Positions 1-11,747 are shown, counted from the first letter of the stretch. The stretch: 64,000 nucleotides of DNA from Atherinomorus stipes (GCA_023101725.1 JALJCO010003429.1:930001-994000); one strand, 5' to 3'. Notes: generated from the letters alone by a model not told the origin. Translations and numbers: made by a program.

Positions 1-2220
1 GTCGCTCTGTGTCTTTGGAGTGAGAACACATTCAAATTAAATGTTTAATCACATAGAATCATTTGAGAAGTGTCACTTTATATTTGGAGCAGAGACTGCT
101 TGCATCAAACAGACAGAAGAAGCAATTAATGTAAACTTAGGAAGTTCAGATCCAGACACTGCTGCTGCAAGTCAACACTGGTAAAGACGATGTCACTCTG
201 AGTTCACTGGGGTGTAGGTTTACATAGACTGCAACTGATGTGAGCATGTAAGTAGCTCCTCTTATCCTAATTGTTAAAGAAGCTCCAAAAATATAATCAG
301 TGATGTGTACTAAAAACCAGGAATGCAGAAAATGAGTTTTTCTTTTTCCGGTTTTATTTCAGATCCGTACATGATGGATCATGAAAAACCCAAAGTGTTG
401 TGAAAGCATTAAAGTTTCTCTTTGCTTTTACTGTGTCTACCCCTTCAATTCTCTGTCTATCTCTAATGGAGGTACTTAGCATGTGTAGCGTGTAAGCAGT
501 GCAGAGAAGTGTTGATTTTGCATTCAATTAGCCAAGTCCCTGCGTGGGAACTCATGAACCACTGCAGCCCCTATCTTTCCCTCCACAGTGAGAAGGAGAG
601 AAGCCTCAGCAAAAGATGGAGGTTAATTATGAAATCTTAAGTACTGAATGGGGTTTTATGTCATTATTTTCTAACTGCCCCTTCTTATTTCCTTATCTGT
701 GGCATTAATAGGTTTCCATGTGAAGTGGGGTCTCAATATGCTGTAGCCACATCAAGAAGAGGAACATGTGTCTTATTCACTGTTTTCTGTTAAGTTTGCT
801 GCAGTCCTGCATGTTCCTCCTCTGTTAGCATTTATCTTTCTCCATCGCCCTCCTTTCCTCCATCTATGGATCTACAGTACTCTCATTATTCTTAATTCTC
901 TTTACTGTTCCCCTTCTTTCCCTCTCTTCTACACGATGTGCTCCTCTCTCTGCCCCTTTCACCATGTTTTTTCTTAAGTAAACTGATGATTCATTCTGGA
1001 TTTCTCTGCATTTAAATGTTTCACCTTTTTCTCACTTTCATCACCATGGATGCTGAATCATATTTACTGTCCATAAAACCATAAAGCAACTTCCCATTGC
1101 ATGCGCAAGGTCTTGTTTTCCTCATTTATTAAAGCCATGTGTTGAAACCCGGGGCCTCATTTGGACACATCAGCTGTTACTTAGAGTTACTCAAGAAGGA
1201 AACACACTTACACAGTTATTAATAAATCTCAAGCTCAAACCATCCTGCTCATGGAGCACACTGACGTTTTGTAAAGTGAATTCTAATTTCTGTTTGATTT
1301 TTTTTTCAGGTGATGAGGTTTTTGTCAATCTTAATGTGAATAATAGTTGAACCTTTTCTTAATTTGTTCATATGACAGATTTGGAAAAGAAACCTACTTA
1401 ATTTAGGTGAAAATGGAAGGTTATTGTTCTATAAATATTTGTACTGATGCAGAATTGTAGTAAATAATGTTATTTGTCAGTGCTTCTTGCCCTCTGCATT
1501 CTTTTCACTTCTGCTTCCTGTTTTGTTTGCACCCCACCTGTGTTTAGTTTCATGATTGCCTCTCACCTGTTCCTCATCAGTAATCATTCACCCATGTATA
1601 ATTATGTACAACCCAATTTTCTTGCACCCTCTGATTGCAGTTATTCAAGATCCTTTTGTTTCTTTGCTTCCTTTCCCATCTGCCTACTGTGCATTCTTCC
1701 ATGAAGTCCAACTATGTCACCTTGTTTTAAAGTCAGACCAACCAATTCTAATGTCCTCTATAGCGCTGTTTCCCTACGCAATCCCTCACCAGCTGAGTAT
1801 TTTGGTTTTGTCATCTTCATGTACTGTATAGATCACAATTTACAAATGTTTGAACAAGGTCCTTTTATTTATTTATTTTTGAATGTAACATCTGAAACTA
1901 ATTTATTACACGTACTACTGGACATACTGTAATCTTTACAGTCCAATGAATACAATATCATTTCTCTTCTGAATAAGACCCTAGAGGGGGTGACTATACA
2001 TTCTAATGTTAATTTTCAGCTTTGGTCACATATACACACACACACATGCACGCTTGTCTTGTTGTCCGATACTATATAAATGAGATCTTGTTTTACTAGA
2101 TTTATCTATTAAATGTCTGTTTGAAGTCCACTTCCTTGCAGTAATTATTTTGCCAATGAGGTTCCTTTGGCATAAGAGTCAATGATTAGAGCAGTTGAGT
2201 TCTGTAAAGGTTACCAACAA
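1..2220. other. AT-rich non-coding stretch
   Basis: I see no supported gene here. Open frames are short and have no recognisable domain. A short CA run lies near 2034-2044. Sequence resembles ordinary intergenic or intronic teleost DNA. Confidence 0.5.
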
Positions 2221-3597
2221 TGCTGTGTCCTAAATCGCCTACTTCCCTACTCAATGGGGGATTATCACGCTTCCGTGTTCCGAACTTCCGGTTTGAAACA
2301 GTTAGACGGCCCACTTCCGGTCCAGTTCAATGTCCCTGCTTTACTTCGTAGATAACGTGAATAAACGCCAACCCTACTGAAATTTTCACGGATTCCAGAC
2401 TGAAGTGATACTAAGGAAGAAGTGGATCAAAGCGATTCTCCAGAGTGAAGGGCCGAACTTTATAATAAAACAACGTAGCATGTTTGTTTGCAGCCGGTGG
2501 GGCACAACACCGGCATGCTAGCATTAGCCAGCTAGCGTTAACCGACGTGCTTAACTTTGTGCGTCTTAAAACACACATACATCTGAAAATTCGGTCTGTA
2601 CCCCCCCCCCGTTTCCAGTGGAACAACTGGGGACTGCCAAGAAAGGAGACGCTTTCAGATGCTTGTGTGTTCTCAGCTGCACAAAGTTAGGCATGTCATC
2701 AAGCTGGCTAATGCTAGCCTGCTAACAGTAGTCCGCCAGCTACTACTCTGTTAATCTTTGTAAATCGGATAAACGCCAATGCCAAGTTTTCATTCCAGAC
2801 TGAAGTGATGCTAAGGAAGAAGTGGATCAAAACGACCGATTCACCACGGTGAAGGACCGAACTTTATAATAAAATGACACACGTTTGTTTATAGCCGGCA
2901 GTCTGCACATTCATGTTGGCAGGCTAGCATTAGCCAGCTCGATGACGTGCCTAACTTTGTGCGGCTGAAAACACACAAGCATCTGAAAGCGTCTCCTTTT
3001 TTTGGCAGTCCCCAGTTGTTCCACTGGAAACAGGGAGGTACAGACCCGATTTTCAGATGTTTGTGTGTTTTAAGACGCACAATGTTAAGCACGTCAGTAA
3101 ACGCTAGCTGGCTAATGCTAGCATGCTGTGAAGTGCCGGTGTCGTGCGGTGTTGTGCCCCACCGGTGACAAACAAACGCGTGTTTTATTATAAAGTTCGG
3201 CCCTTCACCGCGGCGAATCGATCGCTTTGATCCAGTATCACTTCAGTCTGGAATGAAAACTTAATTATGTTTGGAGTTTATACGATTTAAACAGTATAAC
3301 AGAGCAGAAACGGATGTCGTTAACATGGCCCGGAAGAGGAAGTGCCCAAATACCGGGAAGTTCCGGCAAGCGTGATAATCCCCTATACTCAAAATCCCAA
3401 ATTGAGTACACTATACTATGTACTCAATGGCTCAGTACTTGATTTTCGACTTTGCGGTGCTGTCTCAAACCACATACTCCAGTGCGGAGTTCTCACTGGA
3501 AATGAAAGCACAATGTCGACTTCACTTTTTCAATTTGGTGCAGTATACTCAAAATTTTGAGTATTGAGTATGGAAGTATGAGATTTGGGACACAGCA
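2221..3597. mobile_element. Foldback-type non-autonomous DNA element
   Basis: The two ends form an inverted repeat: the left end starts TGCTGTGTCCTAAATC and the reverse complement of the right end starts TGCTGTGTCCCAAATC, with matching continuing for about 35 bp (a few mismatches) into ACTTCC..ACTCAAT. Further in, GATTATCACGCTT near 2261 is mirrored near 3372. The interior holds several copies, direct and inverted, of one unit containing CCAGACTGAAGTGAT (2396, 2795 and inverted near 3240) and GCTAGCATTAGCCAGCT (2519, 2924, inverted near 3110). No transposase frame is seen. No convincing target duplication was found, so the superfamily is open. Confidence 0.7.
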
Positions 3598-3848
3598 AGA
3601 GTCTTGCACATTGCTTTGCTCGATCTCTGATGTCACAGAAAACATTGAGTCTTTCGCCTAATGCCATTTATCTTCACAAGTTGCAGAACAGATGTCTATT
3701 CTTCATGTATCACGTACGCCTCACGTTTAACAACAGACGGAACAACAGACAATGACAAAGCAGGAGGAAGAAAACCAGGCTTCTTGATTCGCTAGGAGTG
3801 AAAGTGGAAATCTTTCCGCCTCTCGTTGTTACCCCATAGCCACTTGCT

Positions 3849-3965
3849 TCATGGAATATTTGCAGTGAAGTCCATCTGCTCTTTAACCAGAGTTGTCTTT
3901 TTTAACATGTCTCTTTCTTCAGACTCCTTACATCCCGGCCTTAGTCAGATACTGGGAAATGTTCC
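3849..3965 (+). repeat. Dispersed repeat, copy A
   Basis: This stretch resembles 28333-28455 in the same orientation: both contain AAAGTCCATC/GAAGTCCATC, then GTTTAACCAGA or CTTTAACCAGA, AACATGTC and GGGAAATGTT at similar spacing. It is a fragment of an interspersed repeat with no coding content that I recognise. Confidence 0.55.
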
Positions 3966-4332
3966 AGATAGGCCGATTGTCACATCTACAGCAACATCTC
4001 TCCCCTCATCCCTGGAGAGGCACCCAACTGCAGTCACGATGACCAACAAGGGCATCGCCATATATCATATTGATGCCAGAAGTCCCAAGTGGAAGTTTTA
4101 TCTTTATGTAACTGACTGAAATCTAACCCTAACCACCCAACTACACCACATACAGTACATCTGGGTTGCAAGCCGCAGGTGGATACTCTTGGCGGTGTTT
4201 AACTAATTAACTTGCTGTATGGATTGGATGTATGGCGGCGCCCTTGTTGGCCATTGTCATTGCAGGAAGGTACTCTTGCATCCCTGTCCAGAACATTCTC
4301 TTGTGTGTTCAGCCAAAACAATGTACCACAAT

Positions 4333-4391
4333 ATTTCCACTCTTATGACCAACATTTCCACTCTTATGACCAACATTTCCACTCTTATGAC
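4333..4391 (+). repeat. 21-bp tandem repeat, 2.8 copies
   Basis: The unit ATTTCCACTCTTATGACCAAC occurs twice in full and once for 17 bp without mismatch. The 21-bp period keeps any reading frame, so open frames across it repeat a 7-residue motif (HFHSYDQ). The flanking frame is short and unrecognised, so I treat this as a minisatellite. Confidence 0.85.
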
Positions 4392-4674
4392 ATGGGTGCC
4401 AGTTGGTTCATGGCTGCTACAGCTCTGAGGTAAAAGAGCAAAATGTTTGTTTTGTATACCATCGGCATTCAGACAGAGTCTGCACCATTACCACTTTCCA
4501 GAACAAGTCTGGAAGGGGCTCATGACTGTCTATGAGACATTTTCCTTTTTTCTCTTTTTTTTTGTCAATGATTTGACTTTGGATTCTTCAAACATGTGCC
4601 GTTGGCTTTGATTTCCTCCTATCCAAATGATACTATACATTTCCTTCTCAGTTGGCCCACGTCACCTCCCCTTT

Positions 4675-4901
4675 GTCCACTGGATAGTCTGTCTGAGTGA
4701 ATCAAGGCCCCTGACTTTCAAGGGGATAGTACACTCGGAACGCTTACTGAGGGTGCTTTTTTTCACTTTAAATGGACCGTGGGCCGCTTTCACGTATAAT
4801 GTGAGCACCAACCATATTCTGATTCGGATCCATGTAACAGACTTTGGTCCACTTGAAAGCTGGGGTTCTCTTTTCACTTGCAGTTGGACTATCCAGTGGA
4901 C
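4675..4901. repeat. Candidate small MITE with 15-bp inverted ends
   Basis: GTCCACTGGATAGTC at 4675-4689 is repeated as its exact reverse complement at 4887-4901. The 197 bp between them show no coding signal. This is consistent with a short foldback MITE, but no target duplication is evident. Confidence 0.4.
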
Positions 4902-5262
4902 CAAAATGGAAGTGATATTTTTTACAATTATGATAAAGAATCAAGAAGAAGTAGAAGAAGAGGAAGGAAATGATGTGGAGTGAAAAGACATTAACCATTT
5001 TCATTCAGTCTTTTTTGTTTTCTCTTTTGTTTTGACAATGACAAAAACAGTTAAGTACTGTATTGAAAAATTACAACACATAGCTTGTAATATAAATGGT
5101 TGGCATTTAATAAAATCAGTTATTAAGTGTACTTGATAATGCACATTTTACAGTAGTGTAGAATGCACATAGTCAAAAGAAACAGTCAAACATAGTCAAA
5201 AGAAACACATCAGTATCAGGCTGCCCATTGTAGAGGAAAGAAGTGTAAAGCCTGTTACATAC

Positions 5263-5533
5263 CCCACGAGAAATGCGAACACTCTTCTTGTTCTTGAGGT
5301 CACGAGAACAAAATGACGTAATTTTGTTCTCACAGATGTGATTGAGGACTTGCGGCTTGTTCTCAACACTTTGGCCGAACAGAACTTTCTTCTCATCGGG
5401 CTCCAAGAAGCATTGTGTGATTGATCGGACATCTGAGACGGGCAGGGTTAACATGGAGATGCTTGAAGCTGTTATTTCCACATTTCCACAGATATGAGGT
5501 TGAACAGACAGTTTCAATGTACAGTACAACTGA
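5263..5533 (-). CDS. Candidate internal exon of an unidentified host gene
   Basis: On the minus strand a pyrimidine-rich tract ending CTCATCCCCTCAG precedes the segment, and a GTATGT donor follows it (intron side at 5262). One frame stays open through the whole interval and beyond (142 codons, 5173-5601). The translation is not low-complexity: it contains QPHICGNVEI, LPVSDVRSI, FLEPDEKKVLFGQSVENK and KNKKSVRISRG, with cysteines and charged residues spread as in a globular protein. I do not recognise the family. An alternative acceptor four bases further in would start the exon at 5529. No partner exon was identified nearby, so it could also be a retained pseudogene exon. Confidence 0.4.
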
Positions 5534-5649
5534 CTGAGGGGATGAGAAAATATGAAAATGTATACAACACCTGTGGCATTTAAATACAGGGACACCACCA
5601 CGTGTGCAACCCTGTCCTGCCACAGTCAAAGTTTGTTATAAATGTATAA

Positions 5650-7930
5650 TCACTGGGTGAACGCCCCCCACACCCCACCCCCTTGTATACAATAGAATAA
5701 ATAGAATAGAGCAGCTCTAGTTGCAAAGAAACACTCAGTAAAATGTAACGGTGTACATAGGATCTTTGCGTAAGACTATCGTTGCTTAAAACGATACATA
5801 CTGTATACCGTCTTCAAAGAACTTGAAACAGATTGTTTAAATACAAATAAAGACAATATGCAACAGTGAATCTACAGATGTTTTTATCTTTGTTTTTGCA
5901 TCTTGGAGGAAAATGATTTCTATACTGACCCACCCCTGCACACACATTCCTGTCATTTCTTCTTCCACCTTTAGCACATTAAAATGTCAATTTATATTCT
6001 GTGCTGTCAGCTTTACATTATTTATATCTCTTTACCAGGTGTTTTCGGAGATAACCAGACCTTGTGTTGTATCTCATGGTTACATATACCTCACCTCTTT
6101 TGCTCCCTTCTTCCTCCATTGCTGTCCCTATCTTGTGCACACTATTCCGTGAACCTCTTGGGCTACAGATACAGTACAGCCACTTCTTTCATTTGTTTTC
6201 CATTAGTCTTCATTTTCTATATTTCACACCTGAAATTTCCATGATCATTTTTAAGTGCTGCATTCCCCAAGAATGGCTCAAATTATAACTGCACCATTTA
6301 ACTTTTTTTTCAGACTACAAGCCGTCACAAAGCCACAGAACAGTGAATGTGTTCTTTTATCTTAATGCCTTCTGCTGCAGGCCACTGACATCAAAGCTGG
6401 GGGTGGGCTGAAAGTACCCTGTATAACATGCATTTTCTTGTATACGTATTGATAGATTTAGACTATTTTGCAGATTGTTAAACATCAACACTATGTGATA
6501 ATACTGATGGAATCGTGTGATTAACAAACAGATGTTTCATGCAAAAGATTCTTTAAAGAAGCCATACTGTGTTTAAACAGATTAGAAGAGTCCTGACGTT
6601 TTCTCAGTCACCTTCATGAGTTTATCACCTGGAATTACTTTTTAAATAGTCTAGAAAAAATTTCCCAGATATATGGAACATGTTTTGTTTTTTTTTAAAG
6701 ACAGAAAAGAAATGCTGCCTTAATAAATGTGTTTATTATATCATATATTTTATCATATTATATTCATATTGAAAGAGTTTGATCAATAAGAATGGAACAA
6801 AGTCAGATAATTAACTGAACAATTATTTAGCATGATGATCCCCCTCAAAGCCAATAATTTCATGACATTTACATGCATTTCACTGTTTGACCCATGAATA
6901 AAACCACAACACAAACGTACAAAATAATTTGGTTTAGGGGTCAATTTAGGGTGAAAGAAAAGTTATTTCAAAACTGTTTTAAAGGTTTTTCTAAGTTTCA
7001 AACTGCTCATCACATCACAAACTCACAGTTAGTCAAGAGTCCATTGCATCAGTTTTTAAATGCCTAGGGTACCCACCCCAAAAACACACTCTTTAGACAT
7101 GCAGGGTTTCATAAACTGGTATTGTAACTGAGTTGGGATGTTGCATCATTGCATCATGTAAGACATCAGTGAAGCTGTCACCAAACCACAATATTTTATG
7201 TATTTTTTAAAGGTTCAGAATCTGAAAAGTTGGTTCTAAACTAGAACCAAAAAAATAGTGGTTCTTCTTTGCAAATTGCAATGTCATCAGTCAGAGCTAG
7301 CCCACAGTAAGTGGCTACTTTCCCCCCTCCCCATTCCCCTCCAAGTCACCAATAAAAATTATGCACCAGCAGTCCTGAAATGATCTATCGGGGCCCAAAA
7401 CCATTTTCTCCCTTGGTGTCCCATAAAGGCTCACTTTGGCCCTGCAATCAGTGAGCAAAGGTCAATCCACAAGTCAGACTAAATAATCACTGAGCCTAAG
7501 AAAGTGGAAGAAGTAAAGTTGGACATGTCTGTTTTGAGTTGCTGAAGGGTGGGACATCAACTAGCAGTTAACAAAAGTAAAGAATTCAGCCACTACCAAA
7601 GAAGAAGCTAACCGAGTTCCACGTCCCACCCTCGGGTCTCCCACAAATGAATACAGTAGGCTGACTTCACACCACAGGTTGAGAATAAATTTCAAACAAG
7701 CTTTGGTTGATCAATCACTGGATTTTTATTCTGGGAACCATGAACTTTTATAACCGAAACGCTAAGCTATTTAAATTTACGTCCCTCCACTTTGGTTCTG
7801 GTTAAACTGGCATTACTGTAAGTGGGGCTGGTTCACCAGAAAGTACCAAGGTTTTGAGACCCCAGAATGGTGATGGAATCAGAACGTTTCCTTGAAAACA
7901 CCATGTGTGGTTGAAATCTCACTTACAGAT
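5650..7930. other. Non-coding AT-rich stretch
   Basis: I see no supported gene. Frames at 5913-6288 overlap in several frames and are pyrimidine-rich without domains. The sequence is otherwise unremarkable. Confidence 0.45.
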
Positions 7931-8640
7931 CTGGGGCCTCATTTATACAACCGTGCGTAAGATCCTTACTAAAATTCTACTTACGCCCAAAACCTAAAGT
8001 TTGTTTATGCCAAAAAATATTCAGCACAAATTCAAGGAATTTCCCCTTTATAAATCACACTCTTCCTGGAAGTTTGCACAGGTGAATTTGGCACATATTC
8101 CACCCCCTACACACCCAAATTCTCCCATAAATGGTCAATGCAAAGCACTTTATGGATGTTTCTGCATATAAATGAGCCAGCTGATCCGAGGCATTTAAAG
8201 CTGAATCGCGGCAAACAAAAAGACAATAAAACGTGATTTTGTGGAGACTGAAGTGGAGGTGCTTGTTGCTGAGTTGGAGCCTCACAAAAACATTTTTTGG
8301 GGGGGTCACAGTGGAATCACAGATAAACTAAAGTCTGCTGAGTGACAGCAGGTTGTTGTGGCGTGAATGATGGAACAGAGGTCTGTTCCAGGAGTTGCGC
8401 TGTGGAACTGTGGAGGAAACGCTGTGTCAGAGCGACTGTGTGCAGAACGCAGAACACCTGTTTGTGTTGTGTGGTGCAGCAGTCCCACACAACAAGGTCA
8501 GAGCATAAATAAAGCCCGAAACAAGGACTTTTCCACATGCCAAGTTTGGACACTGTACATGATGGTGTATTCGCAGGACAAATTGTTCAGCCAGTGATAG
8601 TGCAGTAATGGTGCACTATTACTGCACCACTTCTGGCAGA
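7931..8640 (+). mobile_element. PIF-Harbinger-type copy, left (plus orientation)
   Basis: It opens with CTGGGGCCTCATTTATACAA and repeated GTACGC/TTACGC-like motifs, an end structure I associate with PIF-Harbinger elements of fish. From about 8000 to 8450 it matches the reverse complement of about 10370-10830 over hundreds of bases, including TTTATAAATCACACTCTTCC and GAGCCTCACAAAAACATTTT. It carries a broken Myb/SANT-like gene (separate entry) and no DDE transposase. The right border is approximate. Confidence 0.6.
8222..8455 (+). pseudogene. Myb/SANT-like DNA-binding protein remnant of a Harbinger element
   Basis: The plus frame from 8222 reads VETEVEVLVAELEPHKNIF, then SGITDKLKSAE, a stop where the sister copy has Trp (SAEWQQVVVAV), and later VELWRKR-type residues. 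This is the start of the Myb/SANT-like protein that PIF-Harbinger transposons encode alongside their DDE nuclease; in intact elements it helps import and target the transposase to DNA. Here two TGA codons and frameshifts destroy it. The inverted copy at 10224-10556 keeps the Trp and is open longer. Assignment rests on motif recognition, not a database search. Confidence 0.6.
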
Positions 8641-9348
8641 AAAAGGAGGAACTTTTTCATGCCCGCATCTGTAGGGCGCATTCACAAAGCTTTTTTGATT
8701 CAAATCAGAGTACGTTTGCTTGGAAAGTTCGATTTGTTTAATGGAGTTGCGAATGCGTAAACAGACTCTGATCCGGAACAAACAAGCGAGCTCGGTCCAC
8801 CTGCAAACGCAGGTCTTTGTCCGATTCAAGTAAACCAAAAACAGGAAGTGGACTACAGATTGCATGGCATTGAAGGTCAAACGTTGGACAATGTGGGTAA
8901 ACGCGACAACAACAAACACACGTGTGGGACTGCATTACTTATAAAGATGGCTCCTGTTCAGACGTGGAGTAATGAGGCAGTAAAACCTTTAATCGATATT
9001 TCATATGATGAAAGTATATCCCAGCTTCTCAAACAAAAATAATGTTGCTTTGAGGAGGGAACAGAAGTTGTGAGAACCTTCTTGTACGTGTGTCTTGTCC
9101 TCAGCTACGGTGACTGAAAGAAGCACCACCTGACGTTCTCATTTTTGACCCGTTTGGCTCGTTTGGCAATAGTCCAACGTGAACGCGATCTCTGTCCGGA
9201 AGACCACCCCCACCCCAAACCGAACTGAGTCCCCAAATGGACCGAGACTCGCGGACTATGCTTTCTGAATGTGCCCTTAGAAGGTGGAGACCAGAAAACA
9301 AGAGTCAAAGAGGGCGTGCATTCTGGACCAAATGGCTCAAAATGAACT

Positions 9349-9700
9349 GGGGTCTCATTTATAAACGTTGCGTACACACAAAACAGGGCTTGAAACTTGG
9401 GTACGCCAATTTCCACACAAAAGTTGTGATTTATAAAAAGCAACTTGACAGGAGAATGTGGGGTCTCTCACGTTAACTTTGACCCATGCATACGAACTGG
9501 CGACACAGATGGTGAGGTGGGGAACTGAAACCACACTGCATCATGATTCTCCTGCTGGCAGCACCGGGTCCTGTCACTTCCATCTAAGTGATATTGTGTC
9601 CTGGCTGATTTATTGTTAACTTCTCCTCTGGCAGAGTGGTGAGTGTGCATGACTTTTACACAAGAGACTGAAGATCGATCCCCGTACAGGCTCTCCTTTT
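9349..9700 (+). mobile_element. Second Harbinger-like end fragment
   Basis: Starts GGGGTCTCATTTATAAACG, then GCGTACACACAAAACAGGG and GGGTACGCCA, i.e. the same terminal style as the copy at 7931 but with different subterminal sequence. It looks like the left half of a related MITE. Right border not visible; the value given is approximate. Confidence 0.5.
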
Positions 9701-10104
9701 GTCTTGTCACACTCAAATGTTTATTTCCCCCTTCATATCAAATTTGAATGGTATTGGCTTTATAGGATTCAAACCAGCAGCGTTATTTATGCTGTAGGTG
9801 AGCTGAAACTATAAGAACCTTTCAAATAAATAAAAAGGTCCGTAAGCAATATGTTAAATCAACTTTTCATCAAAGTTTTCTCACCATCATCTTCATCTGC
9901 CAATGATCATCAGGGTGATATGTTCACCACATTGATACATAGATTCTGACAAGGTGTGCAGCAGTCAGACTGATTGATGTAAACATACAGTGGGGACAGT
10001 CCAGCATAATGCTGTGCATGGATGCATTGGTGCTGCTGGAGGACCTACGGATGGGAAAATTAGAAGGAAATGCGTTTTCAGGGATTCACCAGGATTTCCT
10101 GCCT

Positions 10105-10129
10105 TGATGATGATGATGATGATGATGAC
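10105..10129 (+). repeat. (GAT)n microsatellite
   Basis: About eight uninterrupted TGA/GAT trinucleotides. Confidence 0.9.
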
Positions 10130-10199
10130 TTGCTAATAAACAGATTTACTTTTGCAGCACTTTTGTCCATGAGCTGGACTCAGATATAGACCACCCTGC

Positions 10200-10834
10200 C
10201 GAAACTGTGCCCACCCCGACACATCAGCAGCTGAACGCAGCGCGCTCAGTTGAGGAGCCATCGGCCTCACCAAAGACCGGCATAGGTGTTCGGTTGCAGG
10301 CGAGGGGAGGAGGTAAGCGCCCATGCAGGGGGGGGGTCGCTGTTCTGCAAACAGTTGCTCTGACACGGCGTTTCCTCCACAGTTCCACACTGCGACTTCT
10401 GAAACAGACCTCTGTTACATCATTCACTGCCACAACAACCTGCTGCCACTCAGCAGACTTTCCTTCATCTGTGATTCCTGTGATGCTTAAATAAAATGTT
10501 TTTGTGAGGCTCCACTTCACGAACAAGCACCGCCACCTCAGTCTCCGCGAAATTGCATTTTATTCTATTTTCGGTCGCCAGGATAAAGCTTTAAATGCTT
10601 CAGATCAGCTTTCTCATTTATATGCAGAAACATCCATGAGGTGCTTTGCAACAAATATTTATGGTAGAAAGTGGGCATGTAGGGGGCGGCATATGAGCCA
10701 AATTCACCTGCTTCCAAACTTCCAGGAAGAGTGTGATTTATAAAGGGGAAATTGCTTGAATCTGTGCGTATGCACGGTTTTATACATCTGAATATTTTTT
10801 GGCGTACGCAAACTTTTGAATTTGGGCATACATA
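10200..10834 (-). mobile_element. PIF-Harbinger-type copy, right (minus orientation)
   Basis: Reverse complement of the family seen at 7931-8640. The outer end reads TTGGCGTACGCAAAC, then AATTTGGGCATACATA, and stops at the TA into which a Tc1/mariner element is inserted (10837). Beyond that element I could not find the expected Harbinger terminus, so the outer end is truncated or too diverged. Contains the better-preserved Myb/SANT-like pseudogene. Confidence 0.6.
10224..10556 (-). pseudogene. Myb/SANT-like DNA-binding protein remnant, second copy
   Basis: The minus strand is open for 100 codons (10224-10526) and reads ITDEGKSAEWQQVVVAVNDV, then VELWRKRRVRATVCRT, and near the end PMPVFGEADGSSTER. 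Upstream of that frame GAGACTGAGGTGGCGGTGCT corresponds to the ETEVEVL helix of the left copy, but in a shifted frame. The pattern (first helix, conserved Trp, VELWRKR in place of the usual VKKKW-type third helix, Thr/Gly-rich linker, C-terminal region) fits the Myb-like accessory protein of PIF-Harbinger transposons. It lacks a DDE partner in this window. A poly-C tract near 10329 breaks the middle of the frame's composition. Confidence 0.55.
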
Positions 10835-10836
10835 TA

Positions 10837-11747
10837 CAAGGGTTAGACAATGAAACTGAAACACTTGGTTTTAGACCACAATAATTTATTAGCATGGTGT
10901 GGGGCCTCCTTTTGCGGCCAATACAGCGACAATTCGTCTTGGAAATGACATATACAAGTCCTGAACTGTGGTCAGAGGGATTTTAAGCCATACTTCTTGC
11001 AGGATAGTGGCCAGGTCACTACGTGATGCTGGTGGAGGAAAACGTTTCTTGATTCGCTCCTCCAAAACTCCCCAAAGTGGCTCAATAATATTTAGATCTG
11101 GTGACTTTGCAGGCCATGGGAGATGTTCAACTTCACTTTCATGTTCATCAAACCAATCTATCATCAGTCTTGCTGTGTGTATTTGTGCATTGTCATCCTG
11201 ATACACTGCACCGCCTTCAGGATACAATGTTTGAACCTTTGGATGCACATGGTCCTCCAGAATGGTTCAGTAGTCCTTGGCCCATCTAGCACAAGTCCTG
11301 GGCCAAGCGAATGCTGTGATTTGGGCAGCTGTGGTTTTACGTTTTTTGGATGCAATCCAGGTTAGCACCCGAACATCCCGTTCAGACAGCTTCCTCTTGC
11401 ATCCACAGTTAATCCTGTTGGATGTGGTTCGTCCTTCTTGGTGGTATGCTGACATTACCCTGGATACTGTGGCTCTTGATACATCACAAAGACTTGTCTT
11501 GGTCACAGATGCGCCAGCAAGACATGCACCAACAATTTGTCCTCTTTTGAACTCTGATACAATGTTGTATGCATTGCAATGTTTTGAGCAAAACTGTGCT
11601 TTTTACCCTGCTAATTGAACCTTCACACTCTGCTCTTACTGGTGCAATGTGCAATTAATGAATATTTGCCACCAGGCTGGTCTAATTTAGCCATGAAACC
11701 TCCCACACTAAAATGACAGGTGTTTCAGTTTCATTGTCTAACCCCTG
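10837..11747 (-). mobile_element. Internally deleted Tc1/mariner transposon, 911 bp
   Basis: Terminal inverted repeats of 28 bp with one mismatch: left CAAGGGTTAGACAATGAAAC, right (reverse complement) CAGGGGTTAGACAATGAAAC. TA dinucleotides at 10835-10836 and 11748-11749 are the target duplication. The interior encodes, on the minus strand, the two ends of a Tc1-type transposase with the middle missing. Length is below the roughly 1.2-1.6 kb of autonomous members. It lies at the outer edge of a Harbinger copy, so it probably inserted there later. Confidence 0.85.
10889..11600 (-). pseudogene. Tc1/mariner transposase remnant, DD36E spacing
   Basis: The N-terminal part (about 11600 to 11290) reads EFKRGQIVGACLAGASVTK and SRATVSRVMSAYHQEGRTT, the paired-like helix-turn-helix that binds the inverted repeats, then RKLSERDVR and KKRKTTAAQIT. 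The sequence then jumps to GPRTCARWAKDY, a stop, and TILEDHVHPKVQTLYPEGG, so the part holding the first catalytic Asp is absent. The C-terminal part (10889-11248) keeps the second Asp in YQDDNAQIHTA and the Glu in SPDLNIIEPLW. There are 36 residues between this Asp and the Glu, against 34 in classical Tc1, which points to the DD36E group. It cannot make a working enzyme. Confidence 0.8.

Noticed and set aside
2411..3168. Several short ORFs sharing VRLKTHKHLK-type sequence
   Set aside because: They recur because the foldback element contains repeated units in both orientations; not evidence of genes.
4212..4433. Protein with heptapeptide repeats HFHSYDQ
   Set aside because: Open frames exist in two phases across the 21-bp repeat; flanks lack any domain, so the repeat alone explains it.
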